Positions 26,501 through 34,363 of a stretch of DNA of 64,000 bases are shown here, one piece after another (within the stretch, counting starts at the first letter, position 1; each line of letters begins with the position of its first letter). A program made the translations under genes and the position numbers. Location of the stretch: NCBI RefSeq assembly GCF_017583045.1, contig NZ_JAGFBF010000005.1:682001-746000 (forward strand). The letters are read 5' to 3'. This stretch comes from Leucobacter tardus (GTDB taxonomy: Bacteria > Actinomycetota > Actinomycetes > Actinomycetales > Microbacteriaceae). The notes below the pieces were generated by a model. It was not told the DNA's origin. It ran no database searches and saw nothing but the letters and a program-made list of their open reading frames with translations.

Positions 26501-27286
26501 CAGCGCGAGGACGCACTCGTCGTGTGGGAAGCGCAGTTCGGCGACTTCGTGAACGGCGCGCAGTCGGTCGTGGACGAGTTCATCTCGTCGGCCGAGCAGA
26601 AGTGGGGGCAGCAGTCCTCCGTCGTGATGCTCATGCCCCACGGGTACGAGGGTCAGGGCCCGGATCACTCGTCGGCTCGCATCGAGCGCTTCCTGTCGAT
26701 GTGCGCCGAGGACAACATGATCGTCACGCGCCCCTCCACGCCGGCGAACTACTTCCACCTGCTGCGCCGACAGGCGTACGCACGTCCGCGGAAACCGCTG
26801 CTGGTGTTCACCCCGAAGTCGATGCTGCGCCTGCGCGGGGCCACGTCTTCGGTCGAGGAGTTCACCGAGGGCACGTTCCGCCCGGTCATCGACGACCCGA
26901 TGATCGAGGACCGCAGCCAGGTCACGCGCGTCGTGCTGACCTCGGGCAAGGTGTACTACGACATGCGCACCGCGCTCGAGAAGAACCCCGATCCGCGGGT
27001 CGCGCTCGTGCGGGTCGAGCAGTTCTACCCGATCCCTGGCATCGAGCTCGGTCGCATCCTCGCGCAGTACTCGGGTGCCGAGCTGGTGTGGGTGCAGGAC
27101 GAGCCGGAGAACCAGGGCGCCTGGCCCTTCATCTCGCTCGAGCTGTCGAAGCAGCTGGCGAACGACCGCATCCGTGTGGTGTCTCGCGCGGCATCGGCGG
27201 CGCCGTCGACCGGTTCCGCAAAGGTTCACGCCGTGGAGCAGGAGGCCCTGGTCGCCGCAGCGCTCCGCTTCGAGAACGAGGCGTAA
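23522..27286 (+). CDS. kgd: Multifunctional 2-oxoglutarate dehydrogenase/decarboxylase (Kgd, fused E2-E1)
   Basis: A 1254-residue TCA-cycle enzyme of the actinobacterial Kgd/OdhA type. It has an N-terminal helix that docks to partners (NVWLVEELYKQFVQD, about 20-35), a Pro/Ala/Thr/Ser linker (about 55-125), an E2-like acyltransferase domain (about 135-365) with catalytic His near 351 in TYDHRVIQGAGSG, then the thiamine-diphosphate E1 part (about 390-1254) with GMAHRGRLNVL, HGDAAMAGQG and INNQVGFTT. No lipoyl domain is present, as expected for this fusion. The start is TTG with AAAGGAAG upstream. Family members act in a complex with DlaT and Lpd and can be controlled by the FHA protein OdhI/GarA. 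Confidence 0.95.
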   Translation: MAERTSTPVPGGSAEDFGANVWLVEELYKQFVQDKNSVDRSWWPVLEQYGGEQQAAADSSSATTPEAASTGASGSTGAPTQASPTQSGSASGPSTAPVSTATQPAKTTNAAPRSAPIPADAPRTTPNIDVVDEAQADDVKALKGMARTLSKNMDQSLTVPTATSVRTIPAKLLIDNRIVINNHLRRSRGGKVSFTHLIGWALIQSLKDFPSQNVSYAEVDGKPSIVVPAHVGLGIAIDVPKPDGTRSLLVPSIKRADTLDFNEFLVAYEDLVKRARDNKLGAGDFQGTTISLTNPGGIGTVHSVPRLMQGQGSIIGAGALEYPAEFQGASQEVLTRLAVSKTITLTSTYDHRVIQGAGSGEFLKLVHERLIGKHGFYEEIFAALRIPYKPVQWASDIHVDISGAVDKTARVQELINSFRVRGHLMADVDPLEYQQRTHPDLEIESHGLTFWDLDREFVTGGIGGQRTMKLRDILGVLRDTYCRKIGIEYMHIQDPDQRHWLREKLEVPYAKPSHDQQMRILEKLNEAEAFETFLQTKYVGQKRFSLEGGESVIPLLDAMLVDAADDGVDSVDIGMAHRGRLNVLSNIAGKTYGQIFREFEGAQTSKSGSGDVKYHLGTSGTFTAPNGTQVPIHLAANPSHLETVDGVLEGIVRAKQDLKPIGSFTTLPILIHGDAAMAGQGVVYETLQMSQLRGYRTGGTLHIVINNQVGFTTLPLDSRSSVYSTDVGKVVQAPIFHVNGDDPESVVRVAQLAYEFRQRFHKDVIIDLVCYRRRGHNEGDDASMTQPLMFDLIEAKRSTRRLYTSALVGRGDITEEEYEKAKQDFQSRLEEAFQETHAAQTGAIPVIDQNGITTRVDAQSAPVEKIETAVDTSVIERIGDAHQNQPDGFTVHRKLQQLLDKRVQMSRDGNIDWGFGELLALGSLLMEGTAVRVAGQDARRGTFAQRHAVFHDRSNGQEWLPLLNLSDEQARFWIYDSLLSEYAAVAFEYGYSLQREDALVVWEAQFGDFVNGAQSVVDEFISSAEQKWGQQSSVVMLMPHGYEGQGPDHSSARIERFLSMCAEDNMIVTRPSTPANYFHLLRRQAYARPRKPLLVFTPKSMLRLRGATSSVEEFTEGTFRPVIDDPMIEDRSQVTRVVLTSGKVYYDMRTALEKNPDPRVALVRVEQFYPIPGIELGRILAQYSGAELVWVQDEPENQGAWPFISLELSKQLANDRIRVVSRAASAAPSTGSAKVHAVEQEALVAAALRFENEA

Positions 27287-27292
27287 GCGCGC

Positions 27293-27330
27293 GAGGCCCC
27301 GGCTCACCCGCACGGGTGGGCCGGGGCCTC
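27293..27330 (+). terminator. Terminator after kgd
   Basis: GAGGCCCCGGC (27293-27303) pairs perfectly with GCCGGGGCCTC (27320-27330), and the inner CACCCG/CGGGTG extends the stem. It begins 7 bases after the kgd stop and stands between convergent genes. There is no T tract. Confidence 0.75.
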
Positions 27331-27391
27331 GCTGTGTCCGGAGGCCGGGAGCCTGAGTCGAGACCCTCAACCCGGGGCCCCGACCGCCGAC

Positions 27392-27994
27392 TCAGAGTGC
27401 GTCGAAACGCCGCTCGAGCCCGAGCCGCATCGCGTCGGCCAGTTCGCGACCGAGTCGCGCCGTACGCGTCTCCAGACTCTCCACCTCAGCCGTTCCGGCC
27501 TGCTCATCCCCCCAGTCCGCGGTCGCGGCGAAGACGCCGGTCGGCATCGGGAAGGTGCGCAAGTACGTCATGAGCGGACGCATGGCGTAATCGATCACCA
27601 GCGAATGGCGCGCGCTCCCGCCGGTCGCGCCGAGCGCCACCGGGATCCCCTGCAGCGCTTGCGGCTGCACGAGGTCGAGGAACGATTTCACGAGACCGGA
27701 CACCGACCCGTTGAAGACCGGCGACACCAGCACGATGCCGTCAGCGGTCTGCAGTCGCTCGAGCGCATCGGTGAGCGCCGCATCGGCGGTGCCCTTGACG
27801 AGCCGGTGCGCGATCGCCACGGCGAGGTCTCGGAGCTCGATGACGGCGACCTCGGCACCGCAGCCGTGCGCGGCGAGGGCGCGCTCGACGTGCCCGGTGA
27901 CGCGGTCGGCGAGTCGCCGCGAGCTGGACGGGGTGCCGAGTCCGCCGCTCACCACGACGACGCGGGCGATGGCGGCGTCCGACCCCGCGGTCAC
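27392..27994 (-). CDS. NADPH-dependent FMN reductase
   Basis: A 200-residue flavodoxin-fold FMN reductase of the CE1759-like group. The N-terminal VVVVSGGLGTPSSSRRLAD is the FMN phosphate loop and VLVSPVFNGSVSGLVKSFLD (about 87-106) the flavin-edge loop. It probably supplies reduced FMN to the LLM monooxygenase in the same operon. It starts with GTG, overlapping the stop of the MarR gene by 4 bases. Confidence 0.87.
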   Translation of the reverse strand: MTAGSDAAIARVVVVSGGLGTPSSSRRLADRVTGHVERALAAHGCGAEVAVIELRDLAVAIAHRLVKGTADAALTDALERLQTADGIVLVSPVFNGSVSGLVKSFLDLVQPQALQGIPVALGATGGSARHSLVIDYAMRPLMTYLRTFPMPTGVFAATADWGDEQAGTAEVESLETRTARLGRELADAMRLGLERRFDAL

Positions 27995-28464
27995 GCGGCG
28001 CCTCGAGCGCCGTGGTCGACGTCCCGGGTCTCGGCGCAGACGAGCTTCTGGGCGAGCGCGCGCAACTGCATGAGCTCATCGTCGCTCAAGCGGCTGGTCA
28101 GCGCCTGAGCGACATCCTTCGCGTGCGCCGCACCGATCCGGCGCTGCAGCGATGCCCCCTCCGATGTGAGCGAGAGCAGGGCTCCCCGTCCATCCCTGGG
28201 GTCGGGGCATCGGTCGATCAAGCCGTCGGAGACGAGACGGTCGACGACCCTGCTGAGCGACGGTTGCGACATCATGAGCCGGTTCATCAGATCGCGCTGC
28301 CGCACCCCGGACTCCCCCCCGAGCGACATCTGGTAGAGCACATCGTATTCGCGCGGATTGCGGCCGGCCCAGACGGGCGCCTGCTGGAATCGACGGAAGA
28401 GCGTGCTCTGCGCCCGGAACAGCGCCTCCCACGATTCGACGGCGAGCCGCTCACTGGCGCTCAC
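27991..28464 (-). CDS. MarR family transcriptional regulator
   Basis: A 157-residue winged-helix regulator. The DNA-binding part spans about residues 50-110: YQMSLGGESGVRQRDLMNRL, then SQPSLSRVVDRLVSDGLIDR, and the wing DPRDGRGALLSLT. It is placed between the monooxygenase and the FMN reductase with 4-base GTGA/TGA overlaps on both sides, so it is most likely an autoregulator of this operon that responds to a small aromatic or oxidant. A palindrome at 29590-29601 upstream of the operon is a candidate binding site. Confidence 0.9.
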   Translation of the reverse strand: MSASERLAVESWEALFRAQSTLFRRFQQAPVWAGRNPREYDVLYQMSLGGESGVRQRDLMNRLMMSQPSLSRVVDRLVSDGLIDRCPDPRDGRGALLSLTSEGASLQRRIGAAHAKDVAQALTSRLSDDELMQLRALAQKLVCAETRDVDHGARGAA

Positions 28465-29555
28465 GCCGCGACCTCGGCCGACGCATCGGCGCGTGCCTGC
28501 TGCCGCGGGTGCCGCGGCGTCTCGGGCACGTCGGCGGGCCGGCCGATCGCGAACTCGCGACGCAGCACGGGCAAGACCTCTTCGCCGAACAGATCGAGCT
28601 GTTCGAGCACCGTCTTCAACGGCAGGCCCGCGTGGTCGATGAGATAGAGCTGCCGCTGATAGTCGCCCGCCCAGCTGCGGAACGCGAGGGTGCGGTCGAT
28701 GACCTCCTGCGGGCTGCCGACGGTCAGCGGGGTCTGCGACATGAAGTCTTCGAGCGACGGGCCGCCCCCGTACACCGGAGCATGATCGAAGTAGGGCCGG
28801 AACTCGTCGATCGCATCCTGCGAGTTCTTCCGCATGAAGAACTGACCGCCGAGACCGACGATGGCCTGGTGCGCCCCTCCGTGTCCGAAGTGCTCGTAGC
28901 GTTCGCGGTAGATCGAGATGAGCCGCGCGAAGTGCTCCTTCGGCCAGAAGATGTTGTTCGCGAAGAATCCGTCGCCGTACGACGCCGCCTGGTGCGCGAT
29001 CTCAGGGCTCCGGATCGATCCGTGCCAGACGAAGGGAGCGACCCCATCGAGCGGACGCGGCGTCGACGTGAATCCGCGCAGCGGGGTGCGGAACTGGCCC
29101 TCCCAATCGACGACGTCCTCCGACCAGAGTCTGCGCAGCAGGGCGTAGTTCTCGAAGGCGAGCGGGATTCCCTGGCGGATGTCCTTACCGAACCACGGGT
29201 AGACCGGGCCGGTATTGCCGCGACCCATGACGAGATCGACACGACCGTCCGAGAGATGCTGGAGCGTCGCATAATCCTCGGCGATCTTGACCGGGTCGTT
29301 CGTCGTGATGAGCGTCGTCGCGGTCGAGAGGGTGATGCGCTCGGTCAGCGCCGCGATGTGCGCGAGCGTGGTCGTCGGCGAGGACGGGAAGAAGGGCGGG
29401 TTGTGATGCTCGCCCGTCGCGAAGACGTCCATGCCGATCTCTTCGGCTTTCCGAGCGATCGCGACGTGCGCCATGATGCGCTCGTGCTCGGACTGCGTGA
29501 TGCCCGTGGTCGGATCAGGGGTGAGGTCCCCCACCGAGAACACACCGAATTCCAT
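28461..29555 (-). CDS. LLM class flavin-dependent monooxygenase (CE1758-like)
   Basis: A 364-residue bacterial luciferase-like TIM-barrel enzyme. Recognisable segments are GMDVFATGEHHNPPFF (about 35-50), ITLSTATTLI, the RVDLVMGRGNTGPVYPWFG substrate/flavin loop (about 105-123) and VGLGGQFFMRKNS. It uses reduced FMN and oxygen. The reductase two genes downstream is the likely flavin donor. The ATG has AGGAG about 9 bases upstream. The substrate is unknown. The last 20 residues are a His/Arg/Ala-rich tail. Confidence 0.9.
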   Translation of the reverse strand: MEFGVFSVGDLTPDPTTGITQSEHERIMAHVAIARKAEEIGMDVFATGEHHNPPFFPSSPTTTLAHIAALTERITLSTATTLITTNDPVKIAEDYATLQHLSDGRVDLVMGRGNTGPVYPWFGKDIRQGIPLAFENYALLRRLWSEDVVDWEGQFRTPLRGFTSTPRPLDGVAPFVWHGSIRSPEIAHQAASYGDGFFANNIFWPKEHFARLISIYRERYEHFGHGGAHQAIVGLGGQFFMRKNSQDAIDEFRPYFDHAPVYGGGPSLEDFMSQTPLTVGSPQEVIDRTLAFRSWAGDYQRQLYLIDHAGLPLKTVLEQLDLFGEEVLPVLRREFAIGRPADVPETPRHPRQQARADASAEVAA

Positions 29556-29589
29556 GGTGCTGCTCCTGCCTGGCGCTGTGCCAATTTAT

Positions 29590-29601
29590 ATTCAGATGAA
29601 T
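29590..29601. promoter_or_regulatory. Candidate MarR operator
   Basis: The dyad ATTCA-GA-TGAAT lies 35 bases before the LLM gene start in the divergent gap with the agmatine deiminase gene, within an unusually A/T-rich stretch (AATTTATATTC). Its position and symmetry suit the MarR protein encoded at 27991-28464. Confidence 0.5.
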
Positions 29602-29726
29602 CTATTCTACGCGCTCACCGCAGATCCTTCAACCTGCGCCGTTCGCCGCCGCGGGGTCGGCGGTGACGCGGTACGCTCTGATGAGTGCGACACCGCCGGA
29701 AGTCGCCCGTCGAAGGAGAGGGTTCC

Positions 29727-30755
29727 GTGACCACCTGGCAGATGCCCATCGAAGGACACGAGCAGTCACGCCTGTGGCTCGCCTGGCCGACCACCGGATA
29801 CACGCTCGGCGACACCGAGGCCGAGGCCGAGGAGGCCAGGCGCACCTGGTCCGCCGTCGCGAACGCGGCGAGCGAGTTCCAGCCGGTGACCGTCGTCGTG
29901 CATCCGGGCGACGAGCCGGTGGCGCGACGCTATCTGTCGGGGTCGATCGCCCTGCTGACGGCACCGCTCAACGACGCCTGGATGCGCGATATCGGGCCGA
30001 GCTTCGTCATCGGTGACGACGGGCGCCTCGGCGCGGTCAACTTCGTATTCAACGGCTGGGGCGCGCAGGACTGGGCGACCTGGGATCATGACCAGCACAT
30101 CGGCCGCATCGTGGCCGAGGCGGTCGGCGCCGAGCGCATCGACTCGGAGATGGTCAACGAGGGCGGGGGCATCCAGGTCGACGGCACCGGACGCGTCGTG
30201 CTCACCGAGACCGTGCAGCGGGATCCGGGTCGCAACCCCGGCTGGACCCGCGCACAGGTCGAGGCGGAGCTGCAGCGCACCATCGGCACCACGAGCGCGC
30301 TGTGGCTGCCGCGCGGGCTCACCCGCGACCACGACACCTTCGGCACCCGCGGTCACTCCGACATCCTCGCGGCGTTCGCCACCCCGAACGTGCTGCTCAT
30401 GCACCGGCAGGACGCCGAGAACCACCCGGACCACGTCGTCGCGCGTACCAATCGAGATGTCGCGGCGCAGTGGGTCGCCGACACGAGCGCCGGTATCGAG
30501 ATCCTCGACCTTCCGGCTCCGTCCGTACTCACGGACGAGGAGGGCGTCGTCGACTACAGCTACATCAACCACGTCGTCATCAACGGCGCGGTGCTCGCGT
30601 GCGCTTTCGACGACCCGGCCGATGACTTCGCACTCGGTGTGCTCCGCGATGTCTACCCTGGCCGAGAGGTGATCGGGATCGACGCCCGCCCGCTGTTCGC
30701 CCGCGGCGGCGGCATCCACTGCATCACGCAGCAGCAGCCGAAGACGGCTCACTGA
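29727..30755 (+). CDS. Agmatine deiminase
   Basis: A 342-residue guanidine-modifying (PPAD) enzyme that hydrolyses agmatine to N-carbamoylputrescine and ammonia. Motifs are NDAWMRDIGPSF (substrate Asp/Asn), EGGGIQVDG, the His and Asp of TRGHSDILAAF, and the nucleophilic C332 in GGGIHCITQQQP. GTG at 29727 is the start, with AAGGAGAGGG upstream. An N-carbamoylputrescine amidase is not nearby, so the rest of the polyamine route is elsewhere or absent. It is divergent from the LLM operon. Confidence 0.93.
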   Translation: MTTWQMPIEGHEQSRLWLAWPTTGYTLGDTEAEAEEARRTWSAVANAASEFQPVTVVVHPGDEPVARRYLSGSIALLTAPLNDAWMRDIGPSFVIGDDGRLGAVNFVFNGWGAQDWATWDHDQHIGRIVAEAVGAERIDSEMVNEGGGIQVDGTGRVVLTETVQRDPGRNPGWTRAQVEAELQRTIGTTSALWLPRGLTRDHDTFGTRGHSDILAAFATPNVLLMHRQDAENHPDHVVARTNRDVAAQWVADTSAGIEILDLPAPSVLTDEEGVVDYSYINHVVINGAVLACAFDDPADDFALGVLRDVYPGREVIGIDARPLFARGGGIHCITQQQPKTAH

Positions 30756-30767
30756 TCGGGATGGCGG

Positions 30768-30805
30768 CGGTGGTGCCGGCCCTCATCGGGGCACCGGCAC
30801 CACCG
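30768..30805. terminator. Bidirectional terminator overlapping a coding 3' end
   Basis: CGGTGGTGCCGG (30768-30779) pairs with CCGGCACCACCG (30794-30805) around a 14-base loop. The right arm is inside the last codons of the convergent phosphoesterase gene, and its stop codon lies in the loop. Confidence 0.65.
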
Positions 30806-31286
30806 TCACATCTCGGATGCCTCGCGCGTCCACACTGACGGTCATGAACGTGCAGACGGGCTGACGCCGACGATCCGTCGGTGAACCCGGGTTCAGCAGG
30901 CGCATACCGTTCGGCGCCGTCGAGTCCCAGGGAATGTGGCTGTGCCCGAATACCAGCACGTCGACGTCGGGGAACGCGGACTCCATGCGGCGCTCACGCC
31001 CCTGCTTCGCCCCGGTCTCGTGCACGACCGCCCACCGATGACCCTCGATCTCGACGCGAGCGACCTCGGGCACCCGGGCGTGCAGCTCGGGACCGTCGTT
31101 GTTCCCCGCGACGCCGACGAGCCGGGGCGCACGATCCTCGAACGCGTCGAGGGTCGCTTCATCGACCCAGTCCCCCGCGTGAATCACGATGTCCGCGTCC
31201 GCGATCGCGGCCCAGAGCGCAGCGGGCAGCGCTTTCGCGCGCTTCGGCAGGTGGGTGTCCGCGACGAGGACCAGCGAGGTGGACAT
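30783..31286 (-). CDS. YfcE-like metallophosphoesterase
   Basis: A 167-residue calcineurin-like phosphoesterase of the YfcE/MJ0936 type. The metal-site motifs are in order: DTHLP (about 9-13, where D-x-H is required), IHAGDWVD, GNNDGPE, HE (in WAVVHETG) and GHSHIPW (about 115-121). Such proteins hydrolyse phosphodiesters; the physiological substrate is not known. It lies 12 bases downstream of the ABC ATPase gene and is probably cotranscribed with it. Confidence 0.9.
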   Translation of the reverse strand: MSTSLVLVADTHLPKRAKALPAALWAAIADADIVIHAGDWVDEATLDAFEDRAPRLVGVAGNNDGPELHARVPEVARVEIEGHRWAVVHETGAKQGRERRMESAFPDVDVLVFGHSHIPWDSTAPNGMRLLNPGSPTDRRRQPVCTFMTVSVDARGIRDVTVVPVPR

Positions 31287-31298
31287 GACGCGCGGCGC

Positions 31299-32399
31299 CT
31301 ACCGTTTCGCGTCAGGGGTGCCGATCCGATCCCCCGATTCGATGTCGAAGAGGTGCACGCGGGCGGCGACCGGCAGCACGGACACCTCGTCTCCGGCGTC
31401 GGGGTGGTCGCGTCCGTCAACCCGGACGACGAGCGGCGACTGCTCACCCGTCAGGTCGACATCGGCGAAGAGGTATCCGTCCGCCCCGAGCTCCTCGACG
31501 AGCGTCGCCGTGATGGAGATCCCCTGGCCGCCTGCTCCCGACACCACGAAGTCCTCCGGTCTGACCCCGACGGTGACCCGATCACCGGCGATCGCATCGC
31601 GCACCTCGGGCGCGAGCGGCACATGTGCGGTGCCGAAGACGAGACCCTGCTCGTCGACGCTGGCGGTGAAGAGGTTCATCGCGGGGCTGCCGATGAACCC
31701 GGCGACGAAGGTGTTCACCGGGTGATCGAGCAGCTCGCGCGGTGTGCCGACCTGCTGCAGCACGCCGAGCTTCATCACCGCGATGCGATCGCCCATCGTG
31801 AGCGCCTCGGTCTGGTCGTGCGTGACATAGACGGTCGTCACCCCCAGCTCGCGCTGCAGCGAGGCGATCCAGGTTCGGGTCTGTACGCGGAGCTTCGCAT
31901 CGAGGTTCGAGAGCGGCTCGTCCATGAGGAACACTCGGGGTTCGCGCACGATCGCCCGACCCATGGCGACGCGCTGCCGCTGCCCGCCGGACAGCGCCTT
32001 GGGCTTCCGGTCCAGGTACTCGGTGAGCCCGAGCTGCTCGGCGACCTCTTCGACGCGGGTGCGTCGCTCCTCCTTGCCCACACCGGCGATCTTCAGCGCG
32101 AACCCCATGTTCTCGGCGACCGTCATGTGCGGGTAGAGCGCGTAGTTCTGGAAGACCATCGCGATATCGCGATCCTTCGGAGAGACGTGCGTCATGTCCT
32201 CATCACCGATGAGGATCCGACCGCTCGTCACCTCCTCCAGCCCCGCGAGCATCCGGAGGGCGGTGGATTTGCCGCACCCCGACGGCCCGACGAGTACCAA
32301 GAACTCGCCGTCCCCGATCGTCAGGTCGAGGTCGGTGACCGCCGGCCGCTCCGTGCCGGGGTAGTGCAGAGTCGTGCTGTCGTAGATGACGCTCGCCAT
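31299..32399 (-). CDS. Orphan sugar ABC transporter ATPase (MsiK/UgpC family)
   Basis: A 366-residue ABC ATPase. Walker A is GPSGCGKST (about 39-47), Q-loop VFQNYALYPHM, signature ALSGGQRQRVAMGRA, Walker B RVFLMDEPLSNLD, and switch His in YVTHDQTEA. The C-terminal 120 residues are the TOBE/MOI regulatory region of the MalK/UgpC family. No permease or binding protein gene is adjacent, so it resembles MsiK, which energises several sugar importers at once. GAGGAA lies before the ATG. Two inverted repeats upstream probably control it. Confidence 0.93.
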   Translation of the reverse strand: MASVIYDSTTLHYPGTERPAVTDLDLTIGDGEFLVLVGPSGCGKSTALRMLAGLEEVTSGRILIGDEDMTHVSPKDRDIAMVFQNYALYPHMTVAENMGFALKIAGVGKEERRTRVEEVAEQLGLTEYLDRKPKALSGGQRQRVAMGRAIVREPRVFLMDEPLSNLDAKLRVQTRTWIASLQRELGVTTVYVTHDQTEALTMGDRIAVMKLGVLQQVGTPRELLDHPVNTFVAGFIGSPAMNLFTASVDEQGLVFGTAHVPLAPEVRDAIAGDRVTVGVRPEDFVVSGAGGQGISITATLVEELGADGYLFADVDLTGEQSPLVVRVDGRDHPDAGDEVSVLPVAARVHLFDIESGDRIGTPDAKR

Positions 32400-32420
32400 T
32401 GAAATCGTTCCTCTCTTCCA

Positions 32421-32438
32421 CCGGCAGGTACGTGCCGG
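32421..32438. promoter_or_regulatory. Inverted repeat in leader of the orphan ABC ATPase
   Basis: CCGGCA (32421-32426) and TGCCGG (32433-32438) are separated by 6 bases, 22 bases before the ATPase start codon. It could be a leader hairpin or a half of a larger control region with the next repeat. Confidence 0.45.
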
Positions 32439-32457
32439 ACGATCCTTCGTGAAAGTG

Positions 32458-32495
32458 CTGTGCCAGACGGATCTGACACGATCAGTCTGGCACAG
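32458..32495. promoter_or_regulatory. Strong inverted repeat upstream of the orphan ABC ATPase
   Basis: CTGTGCCAGAC (32458-32468) and GTCTGGCACAG (32485-32495) form a perfect 11-bp inverted repeat around 16 bases. The spacer itself contains CTGA-CACGA-TCAG. It lies about 60-95 bases upstream of the ATPase start. This looks like a dimeric regulator site, for example of a LacI or GntR sugar regulator, though no such gene is adjacent. Confidence 0.6.
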
Positions 32496-32533
32496 TCCTC
32501 ACCGGATTTCGAGGAAACGAGTCGGAAGACGAC

Positions 32534-32884
32534 TCACCACAGCACGGCGAGCGCGACGTTCACCGCCGAGAGGCCGGCGATCGCGCCGAGCGCCCCGCCC
32601 GAGATCCTCGTCCGCTTCCGGTTCACGAGCACCAGCGCGATGATCGCGATGAGTACGAGGAGCTTGACGCCGATCTTCGCGTTGTTCGGCGCTCCGCCGA
32701 GCGCATACATCATGCCGACCAGAGCGAGCCCGGTGACGAGCAGCAGCAGGCTGCCGTGCAGCATGCCGGCGCTCACCTTCGCGGTTCCGAGCTTCACGTT
32801 CGGCAATTGGGCCAGAGCACCACCCATCACCACACCGAAGCCGATGATGTGCAGAACGACGAGAACACCGTACAGAATCTCCAT
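32534..32884 (-). CDS. Small four-helix membrane protein of unknown function
   Basis: A 116-residue protein with four hydrophobic segments (about 3-24, 41-65, 72-89, 95-115), the loop NAKIGVKLLVLIAI between the second and third, and a basic NRKRTR cytoplasmic turn. I do not recognise a function. It starts 51 bases after the FtsX-type permease gene on the same strand, and could be cotranscribed with that exporter. It is separated from the orphan ATPase by the palindromic control region. Confidence 0.75.
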   Translation of the reverse strand: MEILYGVLVVLHIIGFGVVMGGALAQLPNVKLGTAKVSAGMLHGSLLLLVTGLALVGMMYALGGAPNNAKIGVKLLVLIAIIALVLVNRKRTRISGGALGAIAGLSAVNVALAVLW

Positions 32885-32935
32885 GCCGTCAGCGTATCGA
32901 TAGGCGGGTAACGAAACGCTGGTCTCCGGCCTCGC

Positions 32936-34363
32936 TCACTCGATGGCCAGGGCCGCGACCGGCGACACGCGCGCCGCCCGCCTCGCCGGTGCCACCGCGG
33001 CCACGGCTGCCAGCAGCACGCCGAACACGACGATCCCAGCGAGCACCGGCCACGGCAGCGTGGGAGCCGTCAATCCGGCCTCGGAACCCATCAGGGACTG
33101 CGCAGCCGTCCACCCGTAGATCGTGCCGAGCAGCAGCCCGAAACCGAGCGCGACCACAGTCATCTGCGCGCTCTCGATCGCGACCATCGACCGGATCTGA
33201 CCCCCCGAGAAGCCGAGCGCGCGGAGCAAGCCGAATTCGCGCGTGCGCTGCAGCACACCGAGCGACAGCGTGTTCACCATGCCGACCGCCGCGATGAGCG
33301 CCGAGAAGCCGACGAGTCCGCTGAACACGGCCGTGGTCACGGCGAGCGTGTCCCGCAGCACGACTTCCATCTCAGGATCCTGCGCGAACATCTGCAGGGT
33401 CATCTGCTCGTAGGTCGCGAGCGCGACCGCGAACATCGTCACCAGCGTGACCCCGATCACGAGTCCGATGGTGGCACGCGCGCTGCGCTCGGGAAAGCGG
33501 ATGGCATTGGCTCCGGCGAGACGGCCGGTGGGCCCGCCCGCGAGGGGCAGCGCCGCCCACCGCAGGAGCGGCGGCATGATGAGGTGGGCCCCGACAGCGA
33601 TACCCGAGAACGAGAGCACTCCGCCCCAGAAGGCGACGAACAGGCCCATCGGACCGACGAAGCCGAGCAGGATCCCCGCGGTCAGGAGCGCGGCTCCGCA
33701 GGCGATGAGCGCGATCGCGACAACCGTGCGCCCGGTGCGGCGCACGGAAGCGGCCTGCGGCAACTCGACCGCCGCTCCGGTGGCGGCCACCGGGGAGACG
33801 CCGGCAACGCGGCGCGACCCCGCACGGGCGGCGATCCACGTCGTGAGCGCGACCACGCCGACGGCGACGAATGCCAGCGGGTGGAACACCGGGTACTCCC
33901 GACCCGCGGGCAACCACCCCCAGCCCGGCCCCCACTGCACGATCCCGACGATGAGACCGACCGCGAGGGCTCCGCCGACGAGCGCTCCGACGCACCCCAT
34001 GAGCAGCCCTTCGGCGGCCACGCGACGCCGCACCTGCTGCGCCGTCGCTCCGATCAGGCGGTAGAGCGCGATGGTGCGCACCCGCCCCGCGATGATCGTC
34101 GCGAAGGTGTTGGCCGTGACGATGGCTCCGACGTAGAGGGCGATGAGGATGAAGACGGCGCTCACGATCATGAGCATGAGCCAGAAGGTGCCGCTGGCGT
34201 CGACGAGATCCGGATCCAGCGCGGCGGTGAGCACCCCGGTCCCGAGGATCAGCGCGACGGCGAACAGGCCGGACAGCGCGGAGACGGTGACCGTCGCCGC
34301 GTGCTCGCGGAGACCGGCCGGCGGTCGCCCCGCGGATCGGGATCCGCCTCCCCCGCCGCTCAC
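32936..34363 (-). CDS. ABC transporter permease, FtsX/MacB-like
   Basis: A 475-residue membrane protein with about eight predicted helices arranged as two FtsX-like domains (about 20-180 and 300-475); the C-terminal part has VNTLSLGVLQRTREFGLLRALGFS, split here as VNTLSLGVLQR and EFGLLRALGFS, the hallmark of this family. It works with the ATPase encoded just upstream, with which it overlaps by 4 bases. The family exports peptides, lipoproteins or antibiotics, or controls cell-wall hydrolases. The substrate is unknown. The start is GTG. Confidence 0.9.
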   Translation of the reverse strand: MSGGGGGSRSAGRPPAGLREHAATVTVSALSGLFAVALILGTGVLTAALDPDLVDASGTFWLMLMIVSAVFILIALYVGAIVTANTFATIIAGRVRTIALYRLIGATAQQVRRRVAAEGLLMGCVGALVGGALAVGLIVGIVQWGPGWGWLPAGREYPVFHPLAFVAVGVVALTTWIAARAGSRRVAGVSPVAATGAAVELPQAASVRRTGRTVVAIALIACGAALLTAGILLGFVGPMGLFVAFWGGVLSFSGIAVGAHLIMPPLLRWAALPLAGGPTGRLAGANAIRFPERSARATIGLVIGVTLVTMFAVALATYEQMTLQMFAQDPEMEVVLRDTLAVTTAVFSGLVGFSALIAAVGMVNTLSLGVLQRTREFGLLRALGFSGGQIRSMVAIESAQMTVVALGFGLLLGTIYGWTAAQSLMGSEAGLTAPTLPWPVLAGIVVFGVLLAAVAAVAPARRAARVSPVAALAIE

